Assembly (NCBI RefSeq): GCF_017368475.1
Contig: NZ_JAFNJE010000006.1
Coordinates: 140,104-204,103 of the forward strand
Length of the DNA: 64,000 bases
Direction: 5' to 3'
Source: Alteromonas sp. 5E99-2
GTDB lineage: Bacteria; Pseudomonadota; Gammaproteobacteria; Enterobacterales; Alteromonadaceae
Below the pieces are notes generated by a model, which saw nothing but the letters and a program-made list of their open reading frames with translations, did no database searches and was not told the DNA's origin. The position numbers and the translations under genes were made by a program. Below are positions 34,024 through 44,284 of the stretch, in pieces (the first letter of the stretch is position 1; each line of letters opens with the position of its first letter).

Positions 34024-34731
34024 TTATTTTCTGAATTTATTCGGTGACAAACCAAAATACTGAGAAAATTTTCGGCTAAATGCGGATAACTCCTTGTAAC
34101 CTACCTTTTCACCAATAATCTGCAAAGAGTAATCAGTGTGCGTAAGTAAAGCTTGCGCTTTTTCCATACGGCGCTTAGTTACATACCCCATTACTGTTGC
34201 ATTTGTTTGTTGCTTAAATAGTTTTTTAAACTGCGTTTCACTTAAAAACGCAACCTCAGCTAGTGTCTTAATTTGAAGCGGTTCGTCAATATTTTGATCT
34301 ATATAAGATATCGCAGCACCAAGTCTTTTATCTAATTTCGGTGATAAAGGTTGCTCTGAAAGCAGTAGGAAAAAAGTGTCGAACATCGCAAGCTCTAAAG
34401 CCCCATTAATTTGATGCTCTAACTGGTTTTCAACAAAGCTCAAATAGCGAATAAGAGAATTATTGATCCCAAACACGATATTCTGTGAAGACGCTATATT
34501 TAATGGTAGTTTTTGCATATCAGCGACAACGAACCTAGCCTCAGGATCTGCCGTAAACAAATGCTCTTCTTTAGTTTTCACAACAACACATTCACCTAGT
34601 GCAACTTTGCCATTATAGTTGCCCACATGAATATTAATAGCGCCACGCAAAGGTAACACTAATTGATTAAAGTTATGAGAATGACGGGTGGGCTTCGTAC
34701 TATAAGAACGAATAGACAGCGAATTTTGCAT
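34024..34731 (-). CDS. AraC-family transcriptional regulator
   Basis: 235 residues: N-terminal cupin-like sensor (HNFNQLVLPLRGAINIHVG, about 18-36) and C-terminal two-helix AraC DNA-binding domain (about 140-235) with LAEVAFLSETQFKKLFKQQ and GYKELSAFSRKFSQYFGLSP. Short for the family but complete. It lies between the EamA transporter, on the same strand, and the LytTR system; it may control the transporter, a guess from position. Confidence 0.88.
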   Translation of the reverse strand: MQNSLSIRSYSTKPTRHSHNFNQLVLPLRGAINIHVGNYNGKVALGECVVVKTKEEHLFTADPEARFVVADMQKLPLNIASSQNIVFGINNSLIRYLSFVENQLEHQINGALELAMFDTFFLLLSEQPLSPKLDKRLGAAISYIDQNIDEPLQIKTLAEVAFLSETQFKKLFKQQTNATVMGYVTKRRMEKAQALLTHTDYSLQIIGEKVGYKELSAFSRKFSQYFGLSPNKFRK

Positions 34732-34830
34732 AATGAATGAGTTTCATCCTAACTTTATTCACTAAAAGTTACTTTGAACACAACTGTGCTAATAAAATTA
34801 AATAGTGGCGTTTATTAGCGCAGTTACATT

Positions 34831-35664
34831 TTAGCTATTCATCGCTTGTTTCACCTTGTCTCGATGAGAGCGAGAGACTTTCAATTCAGTGTCATTTTGT
34901 AAAATAAGGTGATATTCGCCGCTCACATGGCTCACCATTTTCTTAACAAAATTAATATTTACAATGGCCGAGCGATGAACACGAATAAACAACTTCGGAT
35001 TTAGCTCTTGCTCTAACTCTTTCATTGTTTTGCGCATAATATGCATGCCTGATTTTCCATGCACGCACATATAGTCACCTGCCGCATCAATCCAAAGAAT
35101 GTCAGATACGTTGACTCGTGTAACCTCAGAGCCATCTTTTATCGCCAGCACTTCAGGGTATGCATCTTGGATAACGGGCTCATTATTGGCCAAACGCTGT
35201 GCGACATCTCTAGGGTTTTGCCCAGTTAATTCAGCCACTGCACGCAACAATTTATTTGAATGTTCCGATTGTAATTGCTGTTTCAAAGCGTTTCGCACTC
35301 GTACCAAGGCTTCGGCAATACGCTCATCATCAGCAGGCTTCAATAAATAGTCTAATGCGTGAATATCAAACGCCTTCAAAGCGAAATCATCATACGCCGT
35401 GATAAACAAAACAATGGGCAAGGTTGTAAGTGATTTATTGAGTTGCTCAACCACTTGTAAGCCGGTTAGTTCAGGCATTTGTATATCTAAAAAAACAACG
35501 TCTGGTCGATTAGCTAAAATGGCTTCTAATGCTTCCTTTCCAGTACTGCACTCTTCAACAATATTAATGTCTTTATGTTCTTGTAAACGGTACTTAAGAC
35601 CCCGTCTTGCCAAGGGTTCGTCGTCGGCAATCACGACAGAAATCTGGTTTTCTACTTTCACCAC
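34831..35664 (-). CDS. LytTR-family response regulator
   Basis: 277 residues: receiver domain (about 8-125) with D14/D15, phosphoacceptor D60 (VVFLDIQMPELTGL) and K in DYLLKPADDE, then a LytTR DNA-binding domain (about 165-275) with ILWIDAAGDYMCVHG and FIRVHRSAIVNI. It starts 3 bp after the stop of the sensor kinase gene, so the pair is cotranscribed. Confidence 0.95.
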   Translation of the reverse strand: MVKVENQISVVIADDEPLARRGLKYRLQEHKDINIVEECSTGKEALEAILANRPDVVFLDIQMPELTGLQVVEQLNKSLTTLPIVLFITAYDDFALKAFDIHALDYLLKPADDERIAEALVRVRNALKQQLQSEHSNKLLRAVAELTGQNPRDVAQRLANNEPVIQDAYPEVLAIKDGSEVTRVNVSDILWIDAAGDYMCVHGKSGMHIMRKTMKELEQELNPKLFIRVHRSAIVNINFVKKMVSHVSGEYHLILQNDTELKVSRSHRDKVKQAMNS

Positions 35665-35667
35665 TAC

Positions 35668-36738
35668 TTAATCCTTAACTTCGTACGGAATTCTAATTCT
35701 TACTCTGACGCCTTGAGGCTGGTTGTGTTCAATCGTAAATGCGAAATTTTTATTGTACAAGGTTTTCAAGCGGTCTTTTATGTTCGCCAATCCTACGCCA
35801 TTTTCACGCCCTAACTGACCATTTACAATATCAGCACCTGGACCATTGTCAGCGACATCTAACAACAAATCCTCTCCGAACACAGTTGCAGAAATAGCAA
35901 TTTTGCCTCCATTTGGCATTTCAGATATTGCGTGTTTAATACTATTTTCGATAATAGGCTGAAGCAACATGCTAGGCACTAAGGCATTTTCACATTGATT
36001 ACACACTTCAAAATCAATAATTAACCTGTCATCAAAGCGTACTTTTTCAATCTCTAAATACAAGCGTAAAGCTTTAATTTCCTGTCCCAACTCAACTTTG
36101 TTTATTGGATCATTGTCTAAAGAATAGCGTAAAAACTCACTGAGTCGAGTGACCATTTTTTCAGCAGTTTTATTTTCTTTCATTAGTATTAACGTAGAAA
36201 TAGCGTTTAACGTATTAAACAAGAAATGAGGATTCAATTGATACCGCAACATTTTCAAATGCGCTTGGTGTGCCATAGTTGAGGCTTTAAGCGCATTTTG
36301 CTTTTCTTTTTGCAGCATTTTAAAGTTATTTATACCGAAATATAAACCGCTCCAGCAACCAATCATAATTGAAGAGTTAACCGAACCTCTTAAATATAAG
36401 TAAATATTTTCAGGTTCAAAGCCGTGCTTATAAATCTCCCAAATCGTAATATTTTTTATAATGGACCAAATCACCGCTGCAATGTAAATAGACACAACAA
36501 TGGTTAGCAACATTTTGGGAATACTTTGCTTTCTTGCCCAGTGAAAGACGTAACGCAAAGGTACGGTCAGTAACCAACCTGCATGAGCATTTAGCAGAAC
36601 AATAAAAAAGAAAATAGGTCTTACGTCATGAATAAAAGAACCTATATAATAAACCATAGCGAACCCAACCCACCCCGCGGTGTGCAAGATCCAAAACAGT
36701 CGCTCATTACTTTCAAAAATTTTTTCCCAGCGGATCAC
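35668..36738 (-). CDS. LytS/YehU-like sensor histidine kinase
   Basis: 356 residues: four to five hydrophobic N-terminal helices, then the His_kinase phosphoacceptor H171 in QLNPHFLFNTLNAIS and an ATPase domain with DNGPGADI and GVGLANIKDRL. No periplasmic sensor domain of any size. With the LytTR regulator it forms a two-component system; the stimulus and targets are not apparent. The M61 peptidase gene is divergent, 177 bp away. Confidence 0.93.
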   Translation of the reverse strand: MIRWEKIFESNERLFWILHTAGWVGFAMVYYIGSFIHDVRPIFFFIVLLNAHAGWLLTVPLRYVFHWARKQSIPKMLLTIVVSIYIAAVIWSIIKNITIWEIYKHGFEPENIYLYLRGSVNSSIMIGCWSGLYFGINNFKMLQKEKQNALKASTMAHQAHLKMLRYQLNPHFLFNTLNAISTLILMKENKTAEKMVTRLSEFLRYSLDNDPINKVELGQEIKALRLYLEIEKVRFDDRLIIDFEVCNQCENALVPSMLLQPIIENSIKHAISEMPNGGKIAISATVFGEDLLLDVADNGPGADIVNGQLGRENGVGLANIKDRLKTLYNKNFAFTIEHNQPQGVRVRIRIPYEVKD

Positions 36739-36915
36739 AATTAACTCAATCAGTTTTTCACACAGTAATTATACCTCTAATTTTCAATTAGTTTTAAATA
36801 CTTTAGCGTTGCCAGCCACCAATTTGTCGCATTCTAAATCTTCTCTATTGGCACTTTTCTTTGGTTTAAATAATGAATATGATGTTCCCACTCATTATTC
36901 CCAATAAGCTCATTA

Positions 36916-38688
36916 ATGATTTCTTATCACGTTTCGCTATTATCTCTTTCCCAACAAACCCTAAAAATTACCGTTTCTGTTCCTGCTGTAGGCGATGTCA
37001 TTTCCGCATCCTTACCTGCGTGGATACCCGGAAGTTACAAAATTCGTGATTTTGCACGAAACATCGGTGAATTTTCAGTATTAAACACTAAAGGCGAAGC
37101 AGTTAATTGGTCGAAAAAAGACAAGCAATCATGGGAAATACACAGCAACAATGAAGCCTGTGAAATATCTTATACGGTAATTGCAAACGATTTTTCTGTA
37201 CGAGGCGCATTCATAAATGACGACTATGCATTTATGAATGGTACTAGCGTGTTTATTGATATTGAAAATACGCCGGACGTAAAGCGCAATGTATTCATTA
37301 ATACCTGTTCAGCACCAAGCTCATGGCAGGCATACACAGCTATGCCGTCTTCACCCTCACCCGATAGCGCCAACTCTTTCATATGCAATAGCTATTACGA
37401 GCTTATCGACCATCCAATTTATTGGGGAGTCGCCACCGTTAAACAATTTGAAGTAAAAGGCGTAACGTTCGACTTTTTGCTGTCGGGTACCCAGCCCATT
37501 GATATCAATCGTATTACTGAGGATTTAGCCCCAATTTGCGAACATCATTTGTCGTTGTTTGGTGCCCCCTCCCCCATAGATTACTACTTGTTTATTAGCT
37601 TACTTGCCGATACCGGATATGGCGGTTTAGAGCACAGAGATTCTACCGTACTTATGTACCCAAGGTTTGACTTGCCGTTAATAAACGAACCAGGCCCAGC
37701 GTCGGATGCGTATATCGATTATTTAAGTCTGTGTAGCCATGAGTTTTTCCATACTTGGCATGTTAAACGCCTGCGTCCAGAGGTGATGTTAGCCCCTGAT
37801 TTATCAAAAGAAGTGTATACAGAACAACTCTGGATTTACGAAGGCATCACCAGCTTTTACGATGATTTAACCGTGGCTCGCACAGGCAAAATGTCGCCTG
37901 AACACTATTTAACTATTTTAGGTCGTCATTTAACCCGCCTTTACCATACGCCGGGAAGAGCCAAGCAAACGCCTATGGAGTCGAGCTTTGATGCCTGGAC
38001 GCGCTTTTACCAGCAAGACGCTAATTCCAATAACCACATTGTCAGTTACTATGTGAAAGGCGGCATTATTGCCATGGGCTTAGATATATTACTTCGCTCT
38101 AAATCGAATAACCGGGTTTCGTTAGACCATGTCATGCAGTATTTGTGGAACACCTTTGGTAAAAATGAAGTGGGTACGCCTGACAATGCAATTCACACGG
38201 CTTGTAACGCCCTAGGTGTTAACGTAGACGAGTATTTATCTGATGTAGCTAATGGCGTAACTGATGTGGATTTAACTTCGTTGTTAAACGAAATAGGCCT
38301 AAACCTTGAATTTAGAGGTCGTACTCATTCTTCTGACAAAGGCGGTACCCCGTGTGACAATCCAATAAGTAATGACTTTGGCGCAACCTTGTCGCAAACG
38401 CCGCAAGGTTTAAAAGTGACTCAACTTCAACAAGGCAGTGCGGCAGAAAAAGCAAATCTGTTGATTGGCGATAAGATAATTGCAGCAAATGATTGGTTAG
38501 TCACTGAACCTTTATTTATGAGGTTAATACAAAGTCAACAAGACCACAGCTCAATCGCCCTTACTGTTGCTCGGCAAGGTCGCTTAATTTCATTGGAATT
38601 ACCTGTTCAAAATGCACAACAAAAGGTTGCCGTTGTGAGTATTAAAGAGAAACCAAAATACCTGCAATGGCTGGGGTTAGAAGCTTAA
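36916..38688 (+). CDS. M61-family glycyl aminopeptidase with PDZ domain
   Basis: 590 residues. Zinc motif H275-E-F-F-H279 with downstream E309 in YEGITSFYDD identifies family M61. The N-terminal beta domain (PAWIPGSYKIRDFARNI, 35-51) and the C-terminal PDZ domain (about 480-560, GLKVTQLQQGSAAEKANLLIG split over it) complete the usual layout. No signal peptide, so probably cytoplasmic. It cleaves N-terminal Gly or Ala in characterised members. A strong terminator follows. Confidence 0.92.
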   Translation: MISYHVSLLSLSQQTLKITVSVPAVGDVISASLPAWIPGSYKIRDFARNIGEFSVLNTKGEAVNWSKKDKQSWEIHSNNEACEISYTVIANDFSVRGAFINDDYAFMNGTSVFIDIENTPDVKRNVFINTCSAPSSWQAYTAMPSSPSPDSANSFICNSYYELIDHPIYWGVATVKQFEVKGVTFDFLLSGTQPIDINRITEDLAPICEHHLSLFGAPSPIDYYLFISLLADTGYGGLEHRDSTVLMYPRFDLPLINEPGPASDAYIDYLSLCSHEFFHTWHVKRLRPEVMLAPDLSKEVYTEQLWIYEGITSFYDDLTVARTGKMSPEHYLTILGRHLTRLYHTPGRAKQTPMESSFDAWTRFYQQDANSNNHIVSYYVKGGIIAMGLDILLRSKSNNRVSLDHVMQYLWNTFGKNEVGTPDNAIHTACNALGVNVDEYLSDVANGVTDVDLTSLLNEIGLNLEFRGRTHSSDKGGTPCDNPISNDFGATLSQTPQGLKVTQLQQGSAAEKANLLIGDKIIAANDWLVTEPLFMRLIQSQQDHSSIALTVARQGRLISLELPVQNAQQKVAVVSIKEKPKYLQWLGLEA

Positions 38689-38700
38689 TCACGTATATCT

Positions 38701-38738
38701 TTAAAAACTACTTTCTTAACATAGAAAGTAGTTTTTAA
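38701..38738 (+). terminator. Intrinsic terminator after the M61 gene
   Basis: TTAAAAACTACTTTCT (38701-38716) pairs perfectly with AGAAAGTAGTTTTTAA (38723-38738) around a 6-nt loop, with a T-run on the 3' side. Confidence 0.85.
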
Positions 38739-38876
38739 ATCGATAAATTAGAAATATCACAATTCCTTTCCTACACTTACTAGCCTAAAACTCTCTGCTT
38801 GCAGTAAACGCAAACTTAAACACCTTACTTTTGAAGGCTTTACTTTTTAAGTTCCTTCTAACACCGGAAAAACACT

Positions 38877-40523
38877 ATGCAATTTATAAATCAATCAACA
38901 GTAAAACAAAGGCTTACCGTTGGTTTTAGTACTGTCATTCTTATGATCGTTATTCTGACAGTTATTGGTATGTTTAAGGTTCACTACATAAATAATGCGT
39001 TAACTGAAATCACAGACAACAACGCATTAAAACAACGACAAGCAATTAACTACCGCGGCAGTGTGCACGATCGAGCGGTAACAATAAGAGATGTAATCCA
39101 AAGTCGTAACGACGTTGAGTTAAAGGTTTTCTCAAATGAAATGAAAAACCTAGCTGCATTCTATGAAGAATCTGAACAGAATCTGAAAAATATGAAATCT
39201 GACGGTGTTCCTTTTAACTCAGAAGAAAACGCTATTTTAGATAAAATTGAAAGCGCAGAAACAAAAGCACTCGCAGTAGTTCAAAAAATATTTGATATGC
39301 AAAAAATGCAACAAAGAGATGAGCTTAGAGACATTATTCTAGATGAAGGCCGAATGGCTTTTGTTAAATGGCTATCGGCCATTAATGAGTTTATTGACTA
39401 CCAAGAAAGTCAAAACCAAGTTGCAACTGACATAGCGAGAAGCCACGCTGAAAACTTTCAAACCATCATGCTTATAGTCAGTGCAATTGCTGTGGCCATA
39501 GGTTTAGCTATTGGTTATGGCATTCAAAGCAGCATTTACTACTCCTTAGGCGGTGAGCCTCGCGAAGCAGCCGTGTCGCTAAATACAATATCTGAAGGGA
39601 ATTTAACTCAGCCAATTACGCCATCTCATAGCAAGAGTATGCTGTCGTCCATGGCGCGAATGCAAGACAGGCTAAAAGGTATCGTTACCAACATAATGAA
39701 AGCCTCTGACGACTTACACAAACAAACCAATACCGTTGCTTCTGGCTCAGAGCAAATATTTGAGTCAGCCCAACGTCAGCAAGTTCTTACGTCTAAAACA
39801 ACAGAAAACTTGGTTCAAATGCAAGATAGCGTTGCCCAAGTTTCTGAAAAAGCGACTGAAAATAAAGAAAATGCACAAGGTATGGTTGAACGTGCCAACA
39901 ATGGACTTGAGGCCATAAATGAAAGTGCTAAAACTATGGAAAAAGTGACAACTGAAGTCAGCAAAACTGTTGAAAAAATAAGTCACTTAGAAGAGCTAGC
40001 TAACCAAATTGGTGGTATTACCAATGTGATACACGGTGTGTCGGACCAAACCAATCTACTCGCCCTTAACGCTGCAATTGAAGCTGCCAGAGCAGGAGAA
40101 TCGGGCCGTGGCTTTGCTGTGGTTGCCGATGAAGTTCGCCAGCTCGCATTAAGAACCAGTGAAGCAACAGCAGAGATTGCAAGCACCGTTGAAAAAGTAC
40201 AAAGCGAAACGGCCAATGCGGTTATATCTATGCAAGACACTTTGCCTCATGTTGAAGAAGGAAAAGAGCGCACATTAAAGGCAATGAATTTATTACAAGA
40301 AATAGAACAACATGCAGCTCATTTATTGTCTAATGCCGGTACGAATGCTGAATCGGCGCAAAATCAAGCGAAACGCATTAATGAAATAACCAGTGTGGTT
40401 ACTGAATTAGATGGCATGTCTAAAGAATCGTTACAGTCTTTAGACAATAGTAAGTCCGCGTTAATTTCGTTGAATGCACTGGCTGAAAAACTCAACAGCG
40501 ATGTAGGGTTCTTTAAGTTGTAA
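38877..40523 (+). CDS. Methyl-accepting chemotaxis protein
   Basis: 548 residues: first membrane helix (about 12-35), a helical periplasmic sensor (about 36-190, four-helix-bundle MCP type with [20 protein letters not shown]), second helix (about 195-217), HAMP and a cytoplasmic signalling domain whose tip reads [20 protein letters not shown] then [15 protein letters not shown]. It signals to CheA/CheW. The ligand is unknown. It is monocistronic and meets the secreted deaminase gene tail to tail. Confidence 0.95.
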   Translation: MQFINQSTVKQRLTVGFSTVILMIVILTVIGMFKVHYINNALTEITDNNALKQRQAINYRGSVHDRAVTIRDVIQSRNDVELKVFSNEMKNLAAFYEESEQNLKNMKSDGVPFNSEENAILDKIESAETKALAVVQKIFDMQKMQQRDELRDIILDEGRMAFVKWLSAINEFIDYQESQNQVATDIARSHAENFQTIMLIVSAIAVAIGLAIGYGIQSSIYYSLGGEPREAAVSLNTISEGNLTQPITPSHSKSMLSSMARMQDRLKGIVTNIMKASDDLHKQTNTVASGSEQIFESAQRQQVLTSKTTENLVQMQDSVAQVSEKATENKENAQGMVERANNGLEAINESAKTMEKVTTEVSKTVEKISHLEELANQIGGITNVIHGVSDQTNLLALNAAIEAARAGESGRGFAVVADEVRQLALRTSEATAEIASTVEKVQSETANAVISMQDTLPHVEEGKERTLKAMNLLQEIEQHAAHLLSNAGTNAESAQNQAKRINEITSVVTELDGMSKESLQSLDNSKSALISLNALAEKLNSDVGFFKL

Positions 40524-40535
40524 ATAGCAGATCGT

Positions 40536-41957
40536 TTAATTGCAAATGTTAAACTGCTTACACGCAAATGAATAATGTACTGGCTTAACGTGAGTCAGTG
40601 CAGCCATTTTCTTGTCAATAAAAGCCCGTTCAAACGCTGCAACACGTTGGAAGTAATCGTCTAATAATTGCTGTTTTTGTTTATCATTCAAAAAAGAATG
40701 CTTTAACGAGTTAGCGCCGACTTCCACTAACTCAGACCAAGATAAATTAAACTGGGTAACGGCGGTGTAATATTCATCGGTCATGTTTGAGTCCCACATA
40801 CCTCTGTCATCGGTAGACAGTGCGACAGGTATTCCTAAACGCAAATATTCTGGAAAAGGGTGCTGGGCATAATTGTCTACGTACTCCAGTAATAAGTTAC
40901 TGATAAGATTAACTTCAATCAGGTAACGGTTGTATCGCATGAGCAATAAGGTATCGGGATCATCAATTAAATTAATACCATGACCAATGCGGGTAGCACC
41001 GAGTAATAAGGTGTTTCGTATATGCTGGTTGGGTTCATCAGATTCCCCTGCGTGAATAGATAAATGCACGCCATGGTGTTTATGCCTAAGTGCTCTTAAC
41101 CCATTTAGAAAACGTAACGGATGGCCTTTATTGTTGTCTTCCCGCCCCACCATATCAAGCCCTACATACAAATCTGAATGTGTTGCCACAAAGTTATAAA
41201 TCCATTCAAGGGTTTCTTCCGCGTCCTCGGTAAAGCGAACCATGGCGTACTGTAAACGGACCGTTACGCCAGTGCTCAACGCATCTTGTTGGTTAAATCG
41301 TTCTACATACAGTTGATAGACTTCTTCGCTATCAAAGGGACTTCCATCAGGGTGTACGAACCCTTTGACACCGGCATCGGTTTCTAAATACCTTAGCCCT
41401 TCTGCTGCAAACGCTTGCATGTTTTTTACAATCAAATTGGCTTGCATATAAGGGTTAGCCATCAATGAATTTAGTCTTGCCCAATGAGTTTGAAAAAACT
41501 CATCACGGCCTTCACTTTCTTTATCAATACGTATGCTATTTAGCCAAGCCTGTTTTTGTACTTCGTTAAGGTCTTGAATACGTAGGTATTCAGATTTTTC
41601 ACAAGGGTTAAGTTTGTTGTATTCAAATGCCTGAATATTGACAAACAGCAGTAAATAAGGAGAAAGCCCAAATTCATTTGAGCCATAGGCTTTGCAGTTA
41701 TTAATTTTGACTTTGGTGTAATAGATATAGCCATTTTTTTCTTGGTTTAGAATTTCGTCATACCACCACTCAGACAGGTTAGAGCCTGTCGAGTGGTTAT
41801 GTAAGTCGCCGCCTTTGGGAACAGAGTATAAAAAGGTGTACAGATCATCTGCAGATGCCTCTTGCTTAAATGCAGAAAATACATCTTCCATTGTGTTTGC
41901 GTTGACACCAAACACGAGATTTACCAAAAGTAACCCTAGCAAATAAACCTGTTTCAT
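40536..41957 (-). CDS. Secreted adenosine deaminase, ADGF/CECR1-like
   Basis: 473 residues with a signal peptide (about 1-20, ending GVNA). Zinc-site motifs: GGDLHNHSTGS (H53, H55), SIHAGESDEPN (H302, E305), IGHG (H326) and STDDRGMWD (D383, D384). Arrangement and length resemble the extracellular ADGF/ADA2 branch rather than cytosolic Add. It would deaminate adenosine to inosine in the periplasm or outside. Cotranscription with the upstream NUP-family gene (49-bp gap) suggests nucleoside scavenging. Confidence 0.85.
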   Translation of the reverse strand: MKQVYLLGLLLVNLVFGVNANTMEDVFSAFKQEASADDLYTFLYSVPKGGDLHNHSTGSNLSEWWYDEILNQEKNGYIYYTKVKINNCKAYGSNEFGLSPYLLLFVNIQAFEYNKLNPCEKSEYLRIQDLNEVQKQAWLNSIRIDKESEGRDEFFQTHWARLNSLMANPYMQANLIVKNMQAFAAEGLRYLETDAGVKGFVHPDGSPFDSEEVYQLYVERFNQQDALSTGVTVRLQYAMVRFTEDAEETLEWIYNFVATHSDLYVGLDMVGREDNNKGHPLRFLNGLRALRHKHHGVHLSIHAGESDEPNQHIRNTLLLGATRIGHGINLIDDPDTLLLMRYNRYLIEVNLISNLLLEYVDNYAQHPFPEYLRLGIPVALSTDDRGMWDSNMTDEYYTAVTQFNLSWSELVEVGANSLKHSFLNDKQKQQLLDDYFQRVAAFERAFIDKKMAALTHVKPVHYSFACKQFNICN

Positions 41958-42005
41958 TATTCTTACTCCAAAGCTCGGCGCTTTTACTACTAATTAGAAA
42001 TAGGA

Positions 42006-43088
42006 TTATTTAATGTCATAAGGCAGCGTATTTTCATAGCTAGCCCAGTGTTTAACAATGTTTTCTACTATGGTGTTCCCTACTACATAAGCTGCGTCTT
42101 TAGCAGGAAACCCACCATCGGGATAAGGTGCGGTTACGCTCCAACTTGTTGCCTTGTCTCTAGGTGCCGTTGTGAAATTACTGACGGTTCTTAACACCAT
42201 TACCCGCTTCGGGTCGACTTTTCCAACTCTAGAAAGGCGCATAAGCGACGTTAAGGTACCTGAATCTTCCATGTTACTAGTCATGAAGTTTGCCGACTCA
42301 TCACCGTATAGCTTTAACCAATCATTAGCCCACTGGTTTAGGTAATTGCCGTGCCAGTATGTGCTAGCACTTAAGGTATCACCCATAGTAACAAAAGGCG
42401 CTTTTTGCGCATTTGGGTAAGTTTTATACAACTCTCTAAAAGCTTTTATTTCTTCCGAATCATTCAGTTTTACGTCTTTTGTTTGCCCATAGGCCCAATC
42501 TGCCAACTGACCATTTAATTCAAACGACACTGTGTTTAAGGTCCAACCTGTAGAGATATCTTCTGGTTTTTCAGCAGGCGCTTTTGCTCCAAGAGGAATA
42601 GTACCGTAAGGCCATGATTCCGGTATTTCTCGTGAATCTATTTGGTAAATAAGATCACCATCAACTATGTGTTTAGCCCACGCCGCACTACCCAATGAAA
42701 TATCTTCAGGATCGCCACCGGCGATACCCGCTATAAGCCAGTACGATTTCGTGAGATCAAAACGGGGATCCAAACCCAAAGCCATAATAGAAGACGTCGC
42801 ATTAGGAATACCACCACCCACACAAATAACTAAAACACCATCGTCATTCATGTATAAATCATATTCACCTAGAGGGAAATCGAGCTGGGTAGAGAAATCG
42901 CCGCGCTCTAACCAAAGCTGAAGTTCACCAGCGTTATCGCCTCTGGCTTCTCCATCTTCATACATGGTAACAACGACGGTTTTAACAGGGATAGTTTCAA
43001 TATCGGCGGATTGTGCATTTTGGCTAGAAAGCGCAAAAAGGCACGAGAAAGCAAACAGTGCTTTTTTAGTATTTTTTAAACGGAACAT
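42006..43088 (-). CDS. NUP-family purine nucleoside protein, exported
   Basis: 360 residues with a signal peptide (about 1-27, LFAFSCLFALSSQNAQS). Despite the family name (purine nucleoside permease) it has no transmembrane segments; the fold is related to nucleoside phosphorylases. Conserved blocks are ICVGGGIPNATSSIMALGLD (about 91-110), WLIAGIAGGDPEDISLGSAA and TMGDTLSASTYWHG. Together with the secreted deaminase it likely processes or binds external purine nucleosides. Reaction not proven for the bacterial members I know. Confidence 0.85.
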   Translation of the reverse strand: MFRLKNTKKALFAFSCLFALSSQNAQSADIETIPVKTVVVTMYEDGEARGDNAGELQLWLERGDFSTQLDFPLGEYDLYMNDDGVLVICVGGGIPNATSSIMALGLDPRFDLTKSYWLIAGIAGGDPEDISLGSAAWAKHIVDGDLIYQIDSREIPESWPYGTIPLGAKAPAEKPEDISTGWTLNTVSFELNGQLADWAYGQTKDVKLNDSEEIKAFRELYKTYPNAQKAPFVTMGDTLSASTYWHGNYLNQWANDWLKLYGDESANFMTSNMEDSGTLTSLMRLSRVGKVDPKRVMVLRTVSNFTTAPRDKATSWSVTAPYPDGGFPAKDAAYVVGNTIVENIVKHWASYENTLPYDIK

Positions 43089-43120
43089 GAGAGGAGATTT
43101 CCAAAGTGGCTATTAAAAAG

Positions 43121-43136
43121 TTGACTGATCGGTCAG
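43121..43136. promoter_or_regulatory. TetR-type operator candidate upstream of the NUP gene
   Basis: TTGACTGATCGGTCAG contains the near-perfect palindrome TGAC-TGATCG-GTCA (12 of 14 paired) and agrees with the RutR consensus at 10 of its 14 fixed positions. It lies 33-48 bp before the ATG, in a promoter position. The remainder of 43137-43336 shows no gene. Confidence 0.45.
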
Positions 43137-43336
43137 CAATTTTCATGCCTTAGGTAAAATAATAAACAATTTATTGTCTAACTCCTTCAATCTAAAAGGA
43201 AGTTATACATAAACATATGGATATTAAGAGAAGTGATTTTTAAATATAGTGTGGTTTATTGCACTCTTTTAGTGAATATATTCAGTGAAAACACTTAATG
43301 AAAAGCTTTAGTGACACTTAACGGGAACTGAGTTGT

Positions 43337-43696
43337 TCATTGGTTCAACCCTAATTCCTTTTGTAACTTTTTTGTCAGCCCCAATGACACAATACGATGA
43401 GATTCCTGTAAATAGTAAATTAGCCCATCGTCATCGTCCAAATAGCGGTATTTTTGTATCCACTTCATTCCTCTTGACGCTAAATAAGGAGCCGGTCTAT
43501 ATCCGTCTTCATCTTGTAAAAGGTGAAAGTGCAATTCCGACACTTTAAACGTGAACGCGGGTTCTTCACACTTTTCCCAGCCTCCCACAGCAAACACTTT
43601 TCCCCCAACCTTCCACACTTTAGCCCCGCGCCATTGCTCTACAAAGGTCGTTGCGGGTAACGAAGCACAAAATTCATTAAATTCTTGGTATGTCAT
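43337..43696 (-). CDS. MmcQ/YjbR-family protein
   Basis: 119 residues from ATG 43696 (MTYQEFNEFCASLPATTFVE), chosen because the homologous N-terminus begins there; a longer TTG start adds seven unlikely residues. KVWKVGGKVFAVGGW and ASRGMKWIQKYRY are typical of the YjbR/MmcQ fold, double-wing small proteins of unknown role sometimes described as DNA-binding. Monocistronic. Confidence 0.85.
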   Translation of the reverse strand: MTYQEFNEFCASLPATTFVEQWRGAKVWKVGGKVFAVGGWEKCEEPAFTFKVSELHFHLLQDEDGYRPAPYLASRGMKWIQKYRYLDDDDGLIYYLQESHRIVSLGLTKKLQKELGLNQ

Positions 43697-43770
43697 AATA
43701 GTAATGCCGCAGCCCAATCGTTATTTAGAAACACCATGACTGTTCTTTGTGTCAAACTCGCCAAGCTTAT

Positions 43771-44250
43771 TCACACATTCGTTGTGAACATGGTCTTTTT
43801 ACCGTCGAATTGCGTATACAAATTTTCATGGGCCTGTTGAGAAAAGGTATCGGTTCTAGAAGGGTAAAGTGCTATCCAGTCGATGAGCATAGCTAAATTG
43901 TCATTTTGGGCTGCTTCACTTTCGTATTTATGGGGCTCCCAAGGTCGATTTTTAGCATTTTCTATGCAAGCCGAGACAGGTAGATTGAGAAAAAACATTT
44001 CATCTGCATAAGGCAAAACAAGACTGAGTAAATCAGCATAACACCCTTCAATAACCCAATCTTTATGATGGCCTATAAAGTCGCAAAGCTGGTCATTGGA
44101 TTCTTCAATTGGCATTCTGACTGGCGGGGAAACGGGCTTCCACGCAATAGTATCTAAATCGAGATGAGCTAGGTTCTGACTCGCCGCCAACGTCTTTGCC
44201 AAGGTTGATTTACCCGAACCTGAATTTCCAAAAATAACTATTTTTGACAA
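43771..44250 (-). CDS. P-loop kinase-like protein
   Basis: 159 residues with a Walker A motif GNSGSGKST (8-16) and HLDLDTIAWKPV after it, as in small nucleotide/shikimate-kinase-like P-loop proteins related to FlaR/topology modulators. ENAKNRPWEPHKYES near the middle is the lid-type region. The substrate is not known. It precedes, in the same direction, none of its functional partners; the HAD gene lies 34 bp upstream. Confidence 0.75.
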   Translation of the reverse strand: MSKIVIFGNSGSGKSTLAKTLAASQNLAHLDLDTIAWKPVSPPVRMPIEESNDQLCDFIGHHKDWVIEGCYADLLSLVLPYADEMFFLNLPVSACIENAKNRPWEPHKYESEAAQNDNLAMLIDWIALYPSRTDTFSQQAHENLYTQFDGKKTMFTTNV

Positions 44251-44284
44251 ACTTAAACTCCCATTTCGATGAATGTTAAAACGC

